This document shows, piece after piece, positions 34,983-44,085 of a stretch of DNA of 64,000 nucleotides; the first letter of the stretch is position 1, and every line of letters begins with the position of its first letter. The DNA is from Bacillus sp. FJAT-27225 (GTDB lineage: Bacteria > Bacillota > Bacilli > Bacillales > Cytobacillaceae): contig NZ_MAYU01000012.1 of NCBI RefSeq assembly GCF_001685025.1, positions 620,001 through 684,000 on the forward strand, in the 5' to 3' direction. The translations under genes were made by a program, and so were the position numbers. The notes under the pieces were generated by a model. The model had not been told where the DNA came from, did not search any database, and saw nothing but the letters and a program-made list of their open reading frames with translations.

Positions 34983-35356
34983 AACTGTTAAAACCTTTAT
35001 TATTAAAATTAAACTATTACTCGAATCGGCTAAGAAAATACGTTCCATGACTTTCAACTATTTCTTTATTAATCAAAAGCAATCCACCAAGAATGTTTTG
35101 CATTTTACTATGAGGAACGTATTGTCGGTATCCGCCGTTTAGCCGTTACTGTATTTCGCCATAAAAGGGTCATGCTCACCGCGGAAGAAATATGAGGGGC
35201 ACTATAAAATATATCGCCCTAAATCCGGATTCATACAGTAAAGCATCACAAAGGAAATCGGGCTTTGGACACCATTCATTAGGTAAGCGGAAAACAGGGA
35301 GCGATCTGAATAAGTTAAAAGTTTGGTCAGCTTATGCTGCTAGGTCTTGTACAATC

Positions 35357-35406
35357 AAAAAAACCCTCAAAATCCTGCATCACAAGCAGGTTTTTGAGGA
35401 TTTTTG
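35357..35406. terminator. Hairpin with flanking A/T runs
   Basis: CCTCAAAATCCTGC pairs with GCAGGTTTTTGAGG around a 7-base loop, with A7 before and ATTTTT after, so it could terminate in either direction. No gene is clearly associated on the left; possibly left over from a lost gene. Confidence 0.6.
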
Positions 35407-35448
35407 ATAGTCCAGTTAGTAATAACAAACTTATCATTAAGCGGACAA

Positions 35449-35490
35449 GAAAAATCACCCTAAGCTACGTGAGGCTAATAGGGTGATTTT
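35449..35490 (-). terminator. Terminator after the beta-helix lipoprotein gene
   Basis: Minus strand GAAAATCACCCTA pairs with TAGGGTGATTTTTC and continues into a T-rich tail. About 80 bases after the stop. Confidence 0.75.
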
Positions 35491-35567
35491 CCGTCTTTAG
35501 AGACCAAAATAATAAAGTTTATACTTATACTAATCGTATATAAAGGATAAAAACGTTGAGCGTGTTA

Positions 35568-37115
35568 CTAATTTGAATTAGTCGACCTGCTCATTTCAAT
35601 TCCGTCTGCCACCCTTAGCTTAGCTCCGTCGATGGCGTCAACGACGTTTTCGCTCATGCTGAGGTCTTCTCCGGCATCGACTCTGATGCCGTTGGCTGCC
35701 TGTCGAATGACGTTCTGTTCAATCCTGATGCCTGAGGGAATTCCCTTCCCCCGTCCGTCAGTACCGCGGTCCTCATTGAGCCGGATGGCCCAGAATCCGT
35801 CAGTTCCTCCAGTAATGTGGTTACCTTGCAGTTTCGTGCCCGGTGCATTGCGGACCTCAATGCCGGTCTTCGAATCCTCTCCGGCGATAATCCTATTACT
35901 TTCAATGAGGGTGTCAGGAGTTCCCAGGATAACGAGGATTCCCTGACGGTTTCCAATCAAGTGGTTGGAGTGCACCCAGTTTCCAGGACCCGAGGCGTCG
36001 TGTTTGTTCTTGGCCCCGCCGGAATTGCCAAGCGCAATACCGGCCCGCTGCCCGCCAATGACCGTGTTGTCCCGGATTTCGTTCAGGTATTCACCCTCAC
36101 CGTGCAGATCGATGGCGTCGAGATGGCTGCCGACGATGGTGTTCTCCGCCACGAGATTGTTATGCGTGGGGAACTGCAACAGAATAGCGTGCCTGAGATG
36201 CCTGCCATCAAAGGTATTGCCTATGACGACATTGTGCCGGGAATCGTTGGCAGCATCCGGGTCGCGCTGGTCCCTTGAACCCTCGACAGCGATCCCGTAG
36301 CCCTGTCCACCAGGGCCGATGGCTGTTGCCTCGCTGATGTAATTTCCAGTGAGGGTTATTTCACGGCTGGCTTTTACGGAGATGCCGTGGCGCTCGAACT
36401 TGCGGATGCCAAGGTTCTCCACCAGGACACGGGAACTTGCCTTCCCTTCACGAGCTCCAATGTAAACTCCGTACATCGGGCCGCCACCCGCGTCGCCATC
36501 GTCGGTATCCTCTCCTAGTGGACCTTCATGACGTGAGGTTATGGTGAAGTCAGCGATGATAACGTCACGGATGCCGGAGCCCCGGATCACCCGGCTGTCA
36601 TCCTCTCCATCGAGGGATGTCAACAACACAGTGCGCTCCTGTCCCTCGCCGCGCAGATCCACACCACTGCGCAACACGATGTTAGCCGATTTGTCAGCCG
36701 GGTCAGTAGAGCGCAGGTCATACGTTCCAGCCGGGAGCACAACTTCATCACCCGGTTCAGCCGCCTCCAGGGCCGCCCGGATAGCTTCGGCGTCATCTTG
36801 TGAATCAGGATCCGGATCTGCCCCGAAGTCTGTGACATCAATGGTTTTTCCCGTGACTGGCCCTGGCTTCGGTACCTCAATCGGCTCGCCGGAGCGGTCC
36901 ACCAAGCCTGGTACTTGCCAGTCCCCTTGCTCGGACGGAGACGGTTCTGCGGCTTCATTATTTCCAGAAGGAGCAGTTTCAACGGCTTCATCGTTCACAG
37001 CCGGCGGGTCGGATTTCTGGTTAGTGCATGCGGTCAAGGTGACCGTCAGACCTAGAGCAGCCCACCATAAAAGCACCGAATTTCGCCGACCTTTCCAAAC
37101 AAATCCCTTCATCAC
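35568..37115 (-). CDS. Parallel beta-helix lipoprotein (pectate-lyase-like fold)
   Basis: 515 residues. Lipoprotein signal with LTAC (Cys about residue 30), an acidic Pro/Glu-rich linker (30-75), then a right-handed beta-helix: TIDVTDFGADPDPDSQDDAEAIRAAL is the usual first turn of pectate-lyase-like proteins, followed by NosD/PbH1-type turns (VLVENLGIRKFERHGISVKAS, NVVIGNTFDGRHLRHAILLQ, NTVIGGQRAGIALGNSGG). Such proteins are polysaccharide lyases, hydrolases or epimerases; the catalytic type is not clear. GC content is visibly higher than in neighbouring genes. Either GTG 37115 or ATG 37112 may start. It follows the GH3 gene, suggesting joint polysaccharide use. Confidence 0.82.
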   Translation of the reverse strand: MMKGFVWKGRRNSVLLWWAALGLTVTLTACTNQKSDPPAVNDEAVETAPSGNNEAAEPSPSEQGDWQVPGLVDRSGEPIEVPKPGPVTGKTIDVTDFGADPDPDSQDDAEAIRAALEAAEPGDEVVLPAGTYDLRSTDPADKSANIVLRSGVDLRGEGQERTVLLTSLDGEDDSRVIRGSGIRDVIIADFTITSRHEGPLGEDTDDGDAGGGPMYGVYIGAREGKASSRVLVENLGIRKFERHGISVKASREITLTGNYISEATAIGPGGQGYGIAVEGSRDQRDPDAANDSRHNVVIGNTFDGRHLRHAILLQFPTHNNLVAENTIVGSHLDAIDLHGEGEYLNEIRDNTVIGGQRAGIALGNSGGAKNKHDASGPGNWVHSNHLIGNRQGILVILGTPDTLIESNRIIAGEDSKTGIEVRNAPGTKLQGNHITGGTDGFWAIRLNEDRGTDGRGKGIPSGIRIEQNVIRQAANGIRVDAGEDLSMSENVVDAIDGAKLRVADGIEMSRSTNSN

Positions 37116-37176
37116 TTCTCACGTCCTCCCCTATTTCTTAGCGTCCCTCTCGTCGCCCATCCAGGTATCGAGATAA

Positions 37177-37224
37177 AAAGGTAAGCCCGCGGGCCTCGGC
37201 TTGATTCACCGTGCTCGCGGGCTC
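37177..37224 (-). terminator. GC-rich terminator-like hairpin after the GH3 gene
   Basis: Minus strand GAGCCCGCG pairs with CGCGGGCTT around about 24 bases and is followed by ACCTTTTTA. Its high GC matches the flanking island genes rather than the other terminators in this window. Confidence 0.65.
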
Positions 37225-37285
37225 ACAATCTTCAGAATGCCTGACGACACCTACCTGTCATCAACGTCATCCCATGGCCAGGGGT

Positions 37286-39715
37286 CTATCGATTAGATTT
37301 CCCCTTGCCTTTGTTATCTTCCTTGCTGAGTTTGAAGTTCATTGGAACATCCTTTTCCAACGGTGTGTCTGCAGAGGAACCACCGACATGTACGCGGTAC
37401 TTTCCGTCAGCAGTTGCCCAGTCGCCGTCAGCCCAGTTTGCAAGGTTGTCCGGGTCTTCCGGAACGAAATAAGAGAACGGGTGGTTAGAGTCTGCATGGT
37501 TAATCTGTACAGTCACACGCTCGCTCTCACCAGGCTCAAGGTCAACCTTCTCGAAGTTAACGAGACGCTTGGCAGGCTGTCCCGCCTCGTCCGGCAGAGT
37601 CAGGTAGACTTGTGCAGCTTCTTTACCGGCAACGTCACCTGTGTTCGTGATTGTGAATGACACTTCAAGACCGGACAACGCGTCTTTTTTGCCATTTCCT
37701 TCACCACGGACCTTTTTCACTTTTAAATCGTCATACTCAAAAGTTGTATATGACAGGCCGTATCCGAATGGGAAGAGCGGCTTCACGTTATTCGCTTCGT
37801 ACCAGCGGTAGCCCATCTCAAGGCCTTCTGTGTACTTAGCGATTAGCTGGTCGGAACCGTCCCCGTACGGGCCAGGGCCACCTATCTTACCAGTATCTTG
37901 ACGAGTTCCCGGGTACTGCTCCTCGGTCGCGAATGCAGCTTCGCGCTCGGTAGCACCGAAAGTCGCAGGAAGCTTACCGGAAGGATTAACCTTACCGTAG
38001 AGCAGGTTAGCGACAGCATTGCCATCCTCCATGCCTGGGAACCACGCCTGGAGAACTGCAGGTACTTCATCTAGCCACGGCATTAGCACCGTACCAGAAG
38101 TCTTCAAGACAACAGCGGTGTTCTCCGCGTTGGCCTTTAGAACAGCGTCAATCAGCGGCTCCTGCTCCACCCAGTCTTCTCGATCTTTATGCTCATCGAG
38201 GTCGATGGCTGGGAAGCCAAGGGTATCGCGGTCCGCAGTCTCATGCGGGTTGTCGCCGATCATCAGCAGTACAACGTCGGACTCAGCAGCCAGCTTGGCG
38301 GCAGCTTTCGGATCACGGCCATCGTTGTACGTTACTTTGGTGTCGTAGCCCAATTCGTTAATTACATTTTCTAAGCCTTCTTGTGGTGTAACTGTGTATG
38401 GCGCATTTACGTTATCGTTATTGTCCCGAACGGAGCGTGGAGACATCTTAGCCTCACCGGCGAACCATTCTAGACCGATCAGTGCGATAGACTTCGTCTT
38501 GCCGTCAAGTGGCAGGAAGTTGTCTTCGTTCTTTAATAGAACAGAGCCTTCCTCAGCCATTTTACGCGCGCTGGCGCCGTTGGCCATCGGATCGACGATT
38601 TCCGGCAAGAACTTGTCATAAGGCTCATCCATGTGGCCAAATTCAATCATTTTGATATAACGCGGACGAAGAAGATTGTCGATGTCGTCCTCGGTTACCT
38701 CACCAGAATCAAGAGCATCCTGGATTTTCTCCTGAGTGTAGTACTGAGGTGCCCAGTCGAGCTCAACATTCATGCCCGCCTTGATAGCAGCAACTGTGTC
38801 GTGAACTGCGCGACGGTCACTCATGACGTAACCATCGAAGCCCCACTTGACACGAAGAGCATCTTGAAGCAGTTCAGAACTGTCACAGGCATATGTGCCG
38901 TTGACATCCGGGAACGAGCACATTACGGAAGCCGGGTCAGCATCCTTTACAGTCATTTCGAAAGGCAGCATGTACAGTTCATTCATAGCCTGTGAAGGAA
39001 CCTGGACACCCATCGTCCAACGCTCAGTCTCTTGCTCGTTGCCGGCAAGGTGCTTAAGCTGGGCCTGGACACCCTGGTCCTGAATTCCCTTAACCTGCTC
39101 GGTCGCCAAAGCACCAGTCAGGTATGGATCTTCACTAAAGTACTCATAGTTCCGTCCATTGTACGGGTGACGCACAAGGTTCATACCCGGTCCGAGTAAC
39201 ACATGATGTGCGAATGCACGAGTCTCCTCGCCGAGGATTCGGCCGGCCTCATAGTTCAAATCACGATCGAATGTAGCAGCCATCGCCAGAGTGGACGGCA
39301 ATCCCGTCGCAAGCGGATCATTTCCACATGATCCGCCCTTCACGCCTGTACCGCCGTTGGTCATTCGGATTGTCGGAATACCGAGTTCCTCAATTCCACG
39401 GATCTGCCGGCCAGTGTCCTGCCACTCACATCCAGGAAGGGTACCTTGGGGCGCGAATTCGCCGTTCTGGTACTTGCTAGTACCGCCCCTCTTGATAACG
39501 ACCGGATCACCCTTGTCGTTCTCATTGAATCGTGAAATGGCGATTTGCTGGATTTTCTGTTCCATTGTCATTGCATCAAGAAGCAGCTCGGTGCGCTCCT
39601 CTGCAGAGAGCTTGGTGTTCATCCAGGGTTTAGTCGTTTCCGCATTAGCAGGCATTACTAATGAAGACATGAAGATAATTGCTGTAATAAAAATTAAATT
39701 AAAGCGTCTATTCAT
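37286..39715 (-). CDS. Secreted GH3 family beta-glycosidase
   Basis: 809 residues from the ATG at 39715 (AGGGAGA upstream; an ATG two codons earlier is too close). Signal peptide MNRRFNLIFITAIIFMSSLVMPANA, cleavage after ANA. GH3 N-terminal barrel (LAMAATFDRDLNYEAGRILGEETRA, GPGMNLVRHPYNGRNYEYFSEDPYLTG, KHLAGNEQETER), nucleophile Asp about 300 in GYVMSDRRAVHD, C-terminal sandwich (SVLLKNEDNFLPL, AVLQAWFPGMEDGNAVANLLYG) and a fibronectin III-like domain (VSFTITNTGDVAGKEAAQVYL). SDR replaces the commoner SDW. Acts outside the cell on beta-linked oligosaccharides; substrate unknown. The mature part is GC-rich, whereas the signal-peptide codons are AT-rich. Confidence 0.92.
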   Translation of the reverse strand: MNRRFNLIFITAIIFMSSLVMPANAETTKPWMNTKLSAEERTELLLDAMTMEQKIQQIAISRFNENDKGDPVVIKRGGTSKYQNGEFAPQGTLPGCEWQDTGRQIRGIEELGIPTIRMTNGGTGVKGGSCGNDPLATGLPSTLAMAATFDRDLNYEAGRILGEETRAFAHHVLLGPGMNLVRHPYNGRNYEYFSEDPYLTGALATEQVKGIQDQGVQAQLKHLAGNEQETERWTMGVQVPSQAMNELYMLPFEMTVKDADPASVMCSFPDVNGTYACDSSELLQDALRVKWGFDGYVMSDRRAVHDTVAAIKAGMNVELDWAPQYYTQEKIQDALDSGEVTEDDIDNLLRPRYIKMIEFGHMDEPYDKFLPEIVDPMANGASARKMAEEGSVLLKNEDNFLPLDGKTKSIALIGLEWFAGEAKMSPRSVRDNNDNVNAPYTVTPQEGLENVINELGYDTKVTYNDGRDPKAAAKLAAESDVVLLMIGDNPHETADRDTLGFPAIDLDEHKDREDWVEQEPLIDAVLKANAENTAVVLKTSGTVLMPWLDEVPAVLQAWFPGMEDGNAVANLLYGKVNPSGKLPATFGATEREAAFATEEQYPGTRQDTGKIGGPGPYGDGSDQLIAKYTEGLEMGYRWYEANNVKPLFPFGYGLSYTTFEYDDLKVKKVRGEGNGKKDALSGLEVSFTITNTGDVAGKEAAQVYLTLPDEAGQPAKRLVNFEKVDLEPGESERVTVQINHADSNHPFSYFVPEDPDNLANWADGDWATADGKYRVHVGGSSADTPLEKDVPMNFKLSKEDNKGKGKSNR

Positions 39716-39839
39716 TCTCATTCTCTCCCTAACTCTATTTGTCTAAATTGAATTAATTCGTTTAACCATCTATCACTCCTTTAATGCCGAACAAGAACCT
39801 AAGTATAAAGAAAAACTATTACACTATAATGAATAGGTG

Positions 39840-39856
39840 TTTACAAAACAGTTACA
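39840..39856 (+). promoter_or_regulatory. PhoP-box-like direct repeat upstream of the GH3 gene
   Basis: TTTACA-AAACA-GTTACA: two TTnACA hexamers 5 bases apart, the spacing of Bacillus PhoP boxes. A second set (ATTACA-AAACA-ATAACA) is at 39960-39976, exactly 120 bases further up. Could make the glycosidase phosphate-regulated; could also be AT-rich coincidence. Confidence 0.35.
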
Positions 39857-39976
39857 AAGCATAGCAATATAAACCAATTCTTTATATACCATAATCACTA
39901 CATCACCCCTAATAATTATAGCAATATAACGAAAATCATTAAGCAAGTGTAAACGAATGATTACAAAACAATAACA

Positions 39977-40528
39977 AAAACCAAGCAACGGTCATAAAGA
40001 GTAATTGGACTTCAGCCGAACTACCAATATACTCCTGCTATCTATTGAGTAAATCTGGCCTATTCTTTGTTCGTTTTATATAGAGGCAATTGATTTATTC
40101 CAAGAACTATTAGGATTTATTCTAGTGGGAGATGAGGTGAGGAAGACCTAAGATGTCCTGTCCTTATGCAGGTAACCAGTAAGGGGAGAATAAGAGGAGA
40201 TTTCCGGTTAAATGGAATATTGGGCTATGGACTGAGGTGTATAAGGGGAGATTTTCCGGTTATGCAATTCAAAAGGCCCTAGTATCATATTTTTTGAGCC
40301 AATAAGCGGAATCTCTCCGTCTATTTAAGCTTTTTTTTAATAATAATAACTAAAAATAGCCTGTACCATTGGTCCCTGTTGTCTAAGGGATCAATGTGTT
40401 TACGCGGATTTCATCTTCGGAAAGAATGCCCGAGAATGTGTACTACATCGTGCGTACCGCACTTTTGGAACCTGCATATCCCGGGTAGTCGGTTGGCGTT
40501 AGCTATTGTTAGTTTTAACCGGCACTTC
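39977..40528. repeat. Gene-free stretch with degenerate repeats
   Basis: No supported gene. Three related segments begin at 40190 (ATAAGAGGAGATTTCCGGTTA), 40241 (ATAAGGGGAGATTTTCCGGTTA) and 40302 (ATAAGCGGAATCTCTCCG), spaced 51 and 61 bases, probably a worn tandem array. A hairpin CATTGGTCCCT (40367-40377)/AGGGATCAATG (40386-40396) has no T run. The last part (about 40400-40520) has higher GC and no readable frame; it may be relic DNA. Confidence 0.5.
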
Positions 40529-41494
40529 TTACGGGCAGAATAAGGACAATCTTTCTTTAAAACTTTCGATGAGTTCGCCCGGCATTTCCCTAACCTTGAT
40601 ATCTTGACCCAGGAAAAGCAGCCAACTTGTTATTTCAGCCAGTTCTTCGGGGTTATTGACATTGACGAAAGTCTTTAAAATAGCTGTAGCTTGGTAAGGA
40701 TCGGTATAGGAAATGGATACCTTTAAAGGATGGTATTTTTTAAACTGGGCAATCGCCTTTGGACCAAGTTCAAGTACAATATTAATGGCTTCTTCCTGCT
40801 TCGCTAGTTTTTCTATAACTTTTTTCCTGCTCAACCTTTTTTCTGGATGAAAAGATTCGACATTGGTTAAATTGTCAACAGGAAAGATTTTTCTCTTTTC
40901 TTCTTTCACGTCAAAGCCTTCAATTAGCCAAAGGCTTTTTTCACGATAAAGGTGCAAGAGATAAATGGGATAAGACTTAATCTCTTTCTCTTCTTTAATG
41001 GTAATTAGTAAATAGCTATCCCGAAGAAGAATTTGGATAAGTTTTTCCAATATAGGGTGGGGCAGGTCTGACAGATCAAGCAAGTCGGGATTATGGGGGT
41101 TGGTCCCTTCAAAAAGCAGGATTTGATTTAGGTGAACCAAATCCTCTTGCTGATTTTCCGAGATCAGGCCCAGTAGCTTTTCAGCTAAAGAATGACGGCT
41201 CTTTAAGTAAGGAAGTTGTTGATTTCTTGTGGCCATAAAGGCAATAAAAAGAGCTTTGACCTCATTATCGGTAAAGCGGACAACAGGGAGGACAGAGTTT
41301 TGCATAACAAAATAACCCCCATCCCTTCCAACTTCAGCGACAAGCGGCATCCCCATTGCTTCAATTTCTCTTATATCCCGGATAGCTGTCGAACGGGAAA
41401 CATTAAATTCCCGCATGATTTCAGAAATTGTGAAGTGCGCACGGTTGTTGATATAGCGCATAATGGTATTAATTCGTTCAACTTTTTTCATCAA
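40529..41494 (-). CDS. WYL-domain transcriptional regulator (YafY/DeoR-like)
   Basis: 321 residues. N-terminal winged helix (RINTIMRYINNRAHFTISEIMREFNVSRSTAIRDIREIEAMGMPL, then EVGRDGGYFV) and a WYL-like middle (SYPIYLLHLYREKSLWLIEGFDVKEEKRKIFPVDNLTNVE) plus a WCX-like C-terminal part. Such proteins sense ligands through the WYL fold. It is divergent from a GyrI-like protein, a pairing seen often in Bacilli, and probably controls it from the 106-base gap. Confidence 0.9.
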   Translation of the reverse strand: MMKKVERINTIMRYINNRAHFTISEIMREFNVSRSTAIRDIREIEAMGMPLVAEVGRDGGYFVMQNSVLPVVRFTDNEVKALFIAFMATRNQQLPYLKSRHSLAEKLLGLISENQQEDLVHLNQILLFEGTNPHNPDLLDLSDLPHPILEKLIQILLRDSYLLITIKEEKEIKSYPIYLLHLYREKSLWLIEGFDVKEEKRKIFPVDNLTNVESFHPEKRLSRKKVIEKLAKQEEAINIVLELGPKAIAQFKKYHPLKVSISYTDPYQATAILKTFVNVNNPEELAEITSWLLFLGQDIKVREMPGELIESFKERLSLFCP

Positions 41495-41600
41495 GACTCC
41501 TAAACAGTATCATTTTTTGACATGATTTAAAGATAGTATAAACTCATCAGGTGAAAAAACATATCATTTGATTAATTTTACGAAAAGGAAGGTTTTGAAC

Positions 41601-42080
41601 ATGGCAGATTATACTATAGAAGAAAAAAACAGCTTTACCGTTTTAGGTATTGGAACTGAGCTTAAAAGTGATTACACGGACTACGTTGGCATTAACAAAG
41701 AAAAGGCTGACTTTTGGCGGGCTGTCAGAGAAGATGGAAGGCTAGACGCCTTAAAAACAGTTGCCTCCAATGACTATATTTTCACTGTGAACGAAGCGGT
41801 GAATAACAAGATGATGCATTATGCTGGCGTAATGACAGATGAAACGTTACCGGAAGCAACCAGAGTAATCCAATTTCCAAAGGGGGAATACGTGGTTGTT
41901 AAAGGGGAAGCGAATACGGCTGAGGAATTGAGTAACACGCTTACCGGCATTGCCTTTGGCCAAGTGTTGCCGGAAGTAACGGATTATGCCTATGTTGGCG
42001 GGCCAAATGCTGCAGTTGAGATGGGACAGCGAAATGGCCAGGTATATGGTGAGTTCTGGATTCCTGTTGTCAGGAAATAA
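41601..42080 (+). CDS. GyrI-like / AraC effector-binding-domain protein
   Basis: 159 residues from the ATG at 41601 (AAGGAAGG, 8-base spacer; the open frame begins 11 codons earlier). Stand-alone GyrI-like fold: YTIEEKNSFTVLGIGTEL as first strand, duplicated alpha/beta halves, MMHYAGVMTDETLPEATRVIQFPKGEYVVVKGEA, and the end VEMGQRNGQVYGEFWIPV. Such proteins bind hydrophobic ligands or inhibit gyrase. Divergent from the WYL regulator and 42 bases upstream of another small gene; probably one operon. Confidence 0.85.
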   Translation: MADYTIEEKNSFTVLGIGTELKSDYTDYVGINKEKADFWRAVREDGRLDALKTVASNDYIFTVNEAVNNKMMHYAGVMTDETLPEATRVIQFPKGEYVVVKGEANTAEELSNTLTGIAFGQVLPEVTDYAYVGGPNAAVEMGQRNGQVYGEFWIPVVRK

Positions 42081-42122
42081 AGGTGTTACAGCCAGTCAAT
42101 ATTAGTTAAAGGAGGGATGGAA

Positions 42123-42587
42123 TTGTCCTATACCGTTGACTTTAAAAATGTTTCTACTGTTGGGTTAGAGTCTTCTCCAGTAGCAGAAGCGCTTGCCGGT
42201 TTACGCGCAAATGAAGCCCGTTACTTCATGAACAAATACAAGCATGAATTTACGGTTGTACCAGCCAGTGAGTCCAGCGAAACTCTTGAATATGTGAACC
42301 GAATTTTGAAGGAAGAGCGCGATATTGAGTTTGCTGCCAAACCTTTGGAAACGTCGCGTTTTCAAGTTGAAAACATCAAATGGACCTATGTCTTTTACGA
42401 GGATGGCCTCTCGATTAATGTCTTGTATACGGTTGATGACCCTAAGAAACGAGCCGTTGGTTTTAAGCTTTCCGAGGGAATGGAAGTACCGAAGGAGCTG
42501 GAAGGGAAGTTTAAGTTTGCCAGGCGGAAGTCTAAACTGGCCGGAACCATCCGGGGATCGTATTTTGTGATAAAAGGGGAATATTAA
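42123..42587 (+). CDS. Hypothetical protein, 154 aa, in operon with the GyrI-like gene
   Basis: The TTG at 42123 is preferred as start because AAAGGAGGG ends 6 bases before it; the ATG at 42117 is directly fused to the RBS. The product (MSYTVDFKNVSTVGLESSP...) has a beta-rich second half (VENIKWTYVFYEDGLSINVLYTVDDPKKRAVGFKLSEG), no signal, no membrane segment. No family recognised. A strong terminator follows at 42664. Confidence 0.7.
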   Translation: MSYTVDFKNVSTVGLESSPVAEALAGLRANEARYFMNKYKHEFTVVPASESSETLEYVNRILKEERDIEFAAKPLETSRFQVENIKWTYVFYEDGLSINVLYTVDDPKKRAVGFKLSEGMEVPKELEGKFKFARRKSKLAGTIRGSYFVIKGEY

Positions 42588-42663
42588 GGCAGGCAAAAAA
42601 CGTAGAATTCGGTCGTTTAGTGAAGTTGGCCTTTCACGAAAAATGCAGATCATGCATACACTA

Positions 42664-42709
42664 ACAGAACAGCACCTCTCCAGAAAATTGGAGGGGTGCT
42701 GTTCTGTTT
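42664..42709 (+). terminator. Terminator of the GyrI-like operon
   Basis: AACAGCACCTCTCCA pairs with TGGAGGGGTGCTGTT around a 7-base loop, followed by CTGTTT. About 80 bases after the stop. Confidence 0.8.
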
Positions 42710-42785
42710 CGCAAAAAGCTTGTCTATTGATGGTACGATTCAGCAGCTCAAAAATAACTGCCATTTAGGAAAAATTCCGGCCTGC

Positions 42786-43892
42786 TTATTTAAGTATAAA
42801 TCTCTCCCAATACGCTTCTAATTGCCCTTTTTGTTTAGGGTTCAGATGTTCGTTTTGTAAAAGTTCCATTTTGCAATCTAATGCTTTTTCTGTGTTGCCA
42901 AGTTTACTATATTCCTTGCCAATCAATAATTGCAAATAGGATTTAATAGATAAACTAGCAAATGGATTGAAAAATGAATCCAATCTAGTTTTATCAACAA
43001 CCCCTGTATAAGTAAAGGTTCGTTCATCCCTAGCCTTTTGAAGGAGTATATTATATTTATTGATTCGTTCCTCATTTGAGTAATGATTTCGATTAAATAA
43101 CAATGTAAACAACTCTACTTCAATAGAAGAATCTTGCTTGTTTAATTTTCCAATCACTTCTTCCAGCCATTCATAATCTATTTCATATTGGCTCTGAACC
43201 CCTAACAAGTTAAATGCTGCTATTGCGAAAAAATCTTCTACATGTTGATTTTTTACAATTTCGCTTTCCTCAGGGTAACCAAAGGAAGAAGGTTGAATTA
43301 TTTCAATATCTTTTTCTTGTTTAAGGATTTCTTCTATATCGTATTTATGCATATGACCGACTATAATCAATAAAGTTTTCCCATTATATTGGTTAGCAAT
43401 CTTTTTAATTCGCATTGCCTGCATATATGTTCTATACAAAAAGAGCCGTCTCGGAAAATCATGTTGGTCGTTCGTCGGAATCTCCATCCAATTTTTTATT
43501 TTCCCTTTGATTTCTGGACGCTCAGAATAAAAGAAGTCTTCTTCAAGTGTAGGAAAATACTTGAAATCGTTATAATGATTATTTTGTCTAATAAGTGGCG
43601 GGTCATCTATATTTGAAATATTCCAGGCTAGCAATTGATCTTCAGTTGATAAATTCCAATCAAACGGATGAATTTGTATACCCTTTTTCAAGGCATAAGG
43701 CACACATATGTTTTGCTGTTCATATGTAAATTCGTAATAATCACCACGAACAAAGCTTTCTGGAGACCTTTCAATACCAATCCCATCTGGTTTAACCCGT
43801 TCCATAAAAGCACGATATGCAGCGGGCTGGCATTCCTTTGAAACAAGTTGATACGAATGATTTACCCCTAAAATAACCACTTTTGATTTCAT
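42786..43892 (-). CDS. TIKI/TraB/ChaN-like superfamily protein (tentative)
   Basis: 368 residues. The N-terminal part has the outline of the EreA/ChaN/TraB/TIKI fold: VVILGVNHSYQL (GxxH), GIGIERSPESF, a basic to aromatic IQIHPFDW segment, and LLIIVGHMHKYDIEEIL later. The C-terminal 170 residues are helical and end in TPR-like text (YSKLGNTEKALDCKMELLQNEHLNPKQKGQLEAYWERF). No signal peptide. Assignment to the superfamily rests only on these motifs. A truncated second copy of its 5' region is at 18.9 kb. Single-gene unit, converging with the GyrI-like operon. Confidence 0.6.
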   Translation of the reverse strand: MKSKVVILGVNHSYQLVSKECQPAAYRAFMERVKPDGIGIERSPESFVRGDYYEFTYEQQNICVPYALKKGIQIHPFDWNLSTEDQLLAWNISNIDDPPLIRQNNHYNDFKYFPTLEEDFFYSERPEIKGKIKNWMEIPTNDQHDFPRRLFLYRTYMQAMRIKKIANQYNGKTLLIIVGHMHKYDIEEILKQEKDIEIIQPSSFGYPEESEIVKNQHVEDFFAIAAFNLLGVQSQYEIDYEWLEEVIGKLNKQDSSIEVELFTLLFNRNHYSNEERINKYNILLQKARDERTFTYTGVVDKTRLDSFFNPFASLSIKSYLQLLIGKEYSKLGNTEKALDCKMELLQNEHLNPKQKGQLEAYWERFILK

Positions 43893-44045
43893 CTATTATT
43901 CCCCTTAAATAAGTTGTTTTCTTATTTACGGATGATGTATGAATTAGATTCAATTCCGTCATTTCTAAATATAAAATAAAAATGCCACCGATGTTTTGGC
44001 AGCATTTTTATAAACCGTACTTACTTATGATACGGGTTTCCGTGA
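43893..44045. repeat. Parent copy of the 5' duplication, with worn hairpin and dispersed motif
   Basis: This upstream region of the TIKI/TraB-like gene is the counterpart of 18968-19090. It includes AAAAATGCCACC/GGCAGCATTTTT (a degenerate hairpin at 43978-44011) and, at 44022-44043, TACTTACTTATGATACGGGTTT, a copy of the dispersed motif seen at 34682, 46021 and 47514. Confidence 0.6.
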
Positions 44046-44085
44046 CTATTCAACATGAGGATCTAAAAAAGTTAGTTGGATTTCT

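Noticed and set aside
34857-35057. Minus-strand open frame of 66 codons
   Set aside because: It only translates the 52-bp tandem repeat.
35192-35407. Plus-strand open frame of 71 codons
   Set aside because: No ribosome binding site, composition not protein-like, and it runs into a terminator hairpin.
35817-36300. Antisense open frames in the GC-rich island (35817-36278, 36541-37176 and others)
   Set aside because: They are by-products of high GC in the opposite strand's coding frame; the minus-strand proteins have clear domain structure.
41495-41600. SigA promoter TTGACA..TATAAA for the GyrI-like gene
   Set aside because: The hexamers are only 14 bases apart, too close for a normal promoter; not listed.
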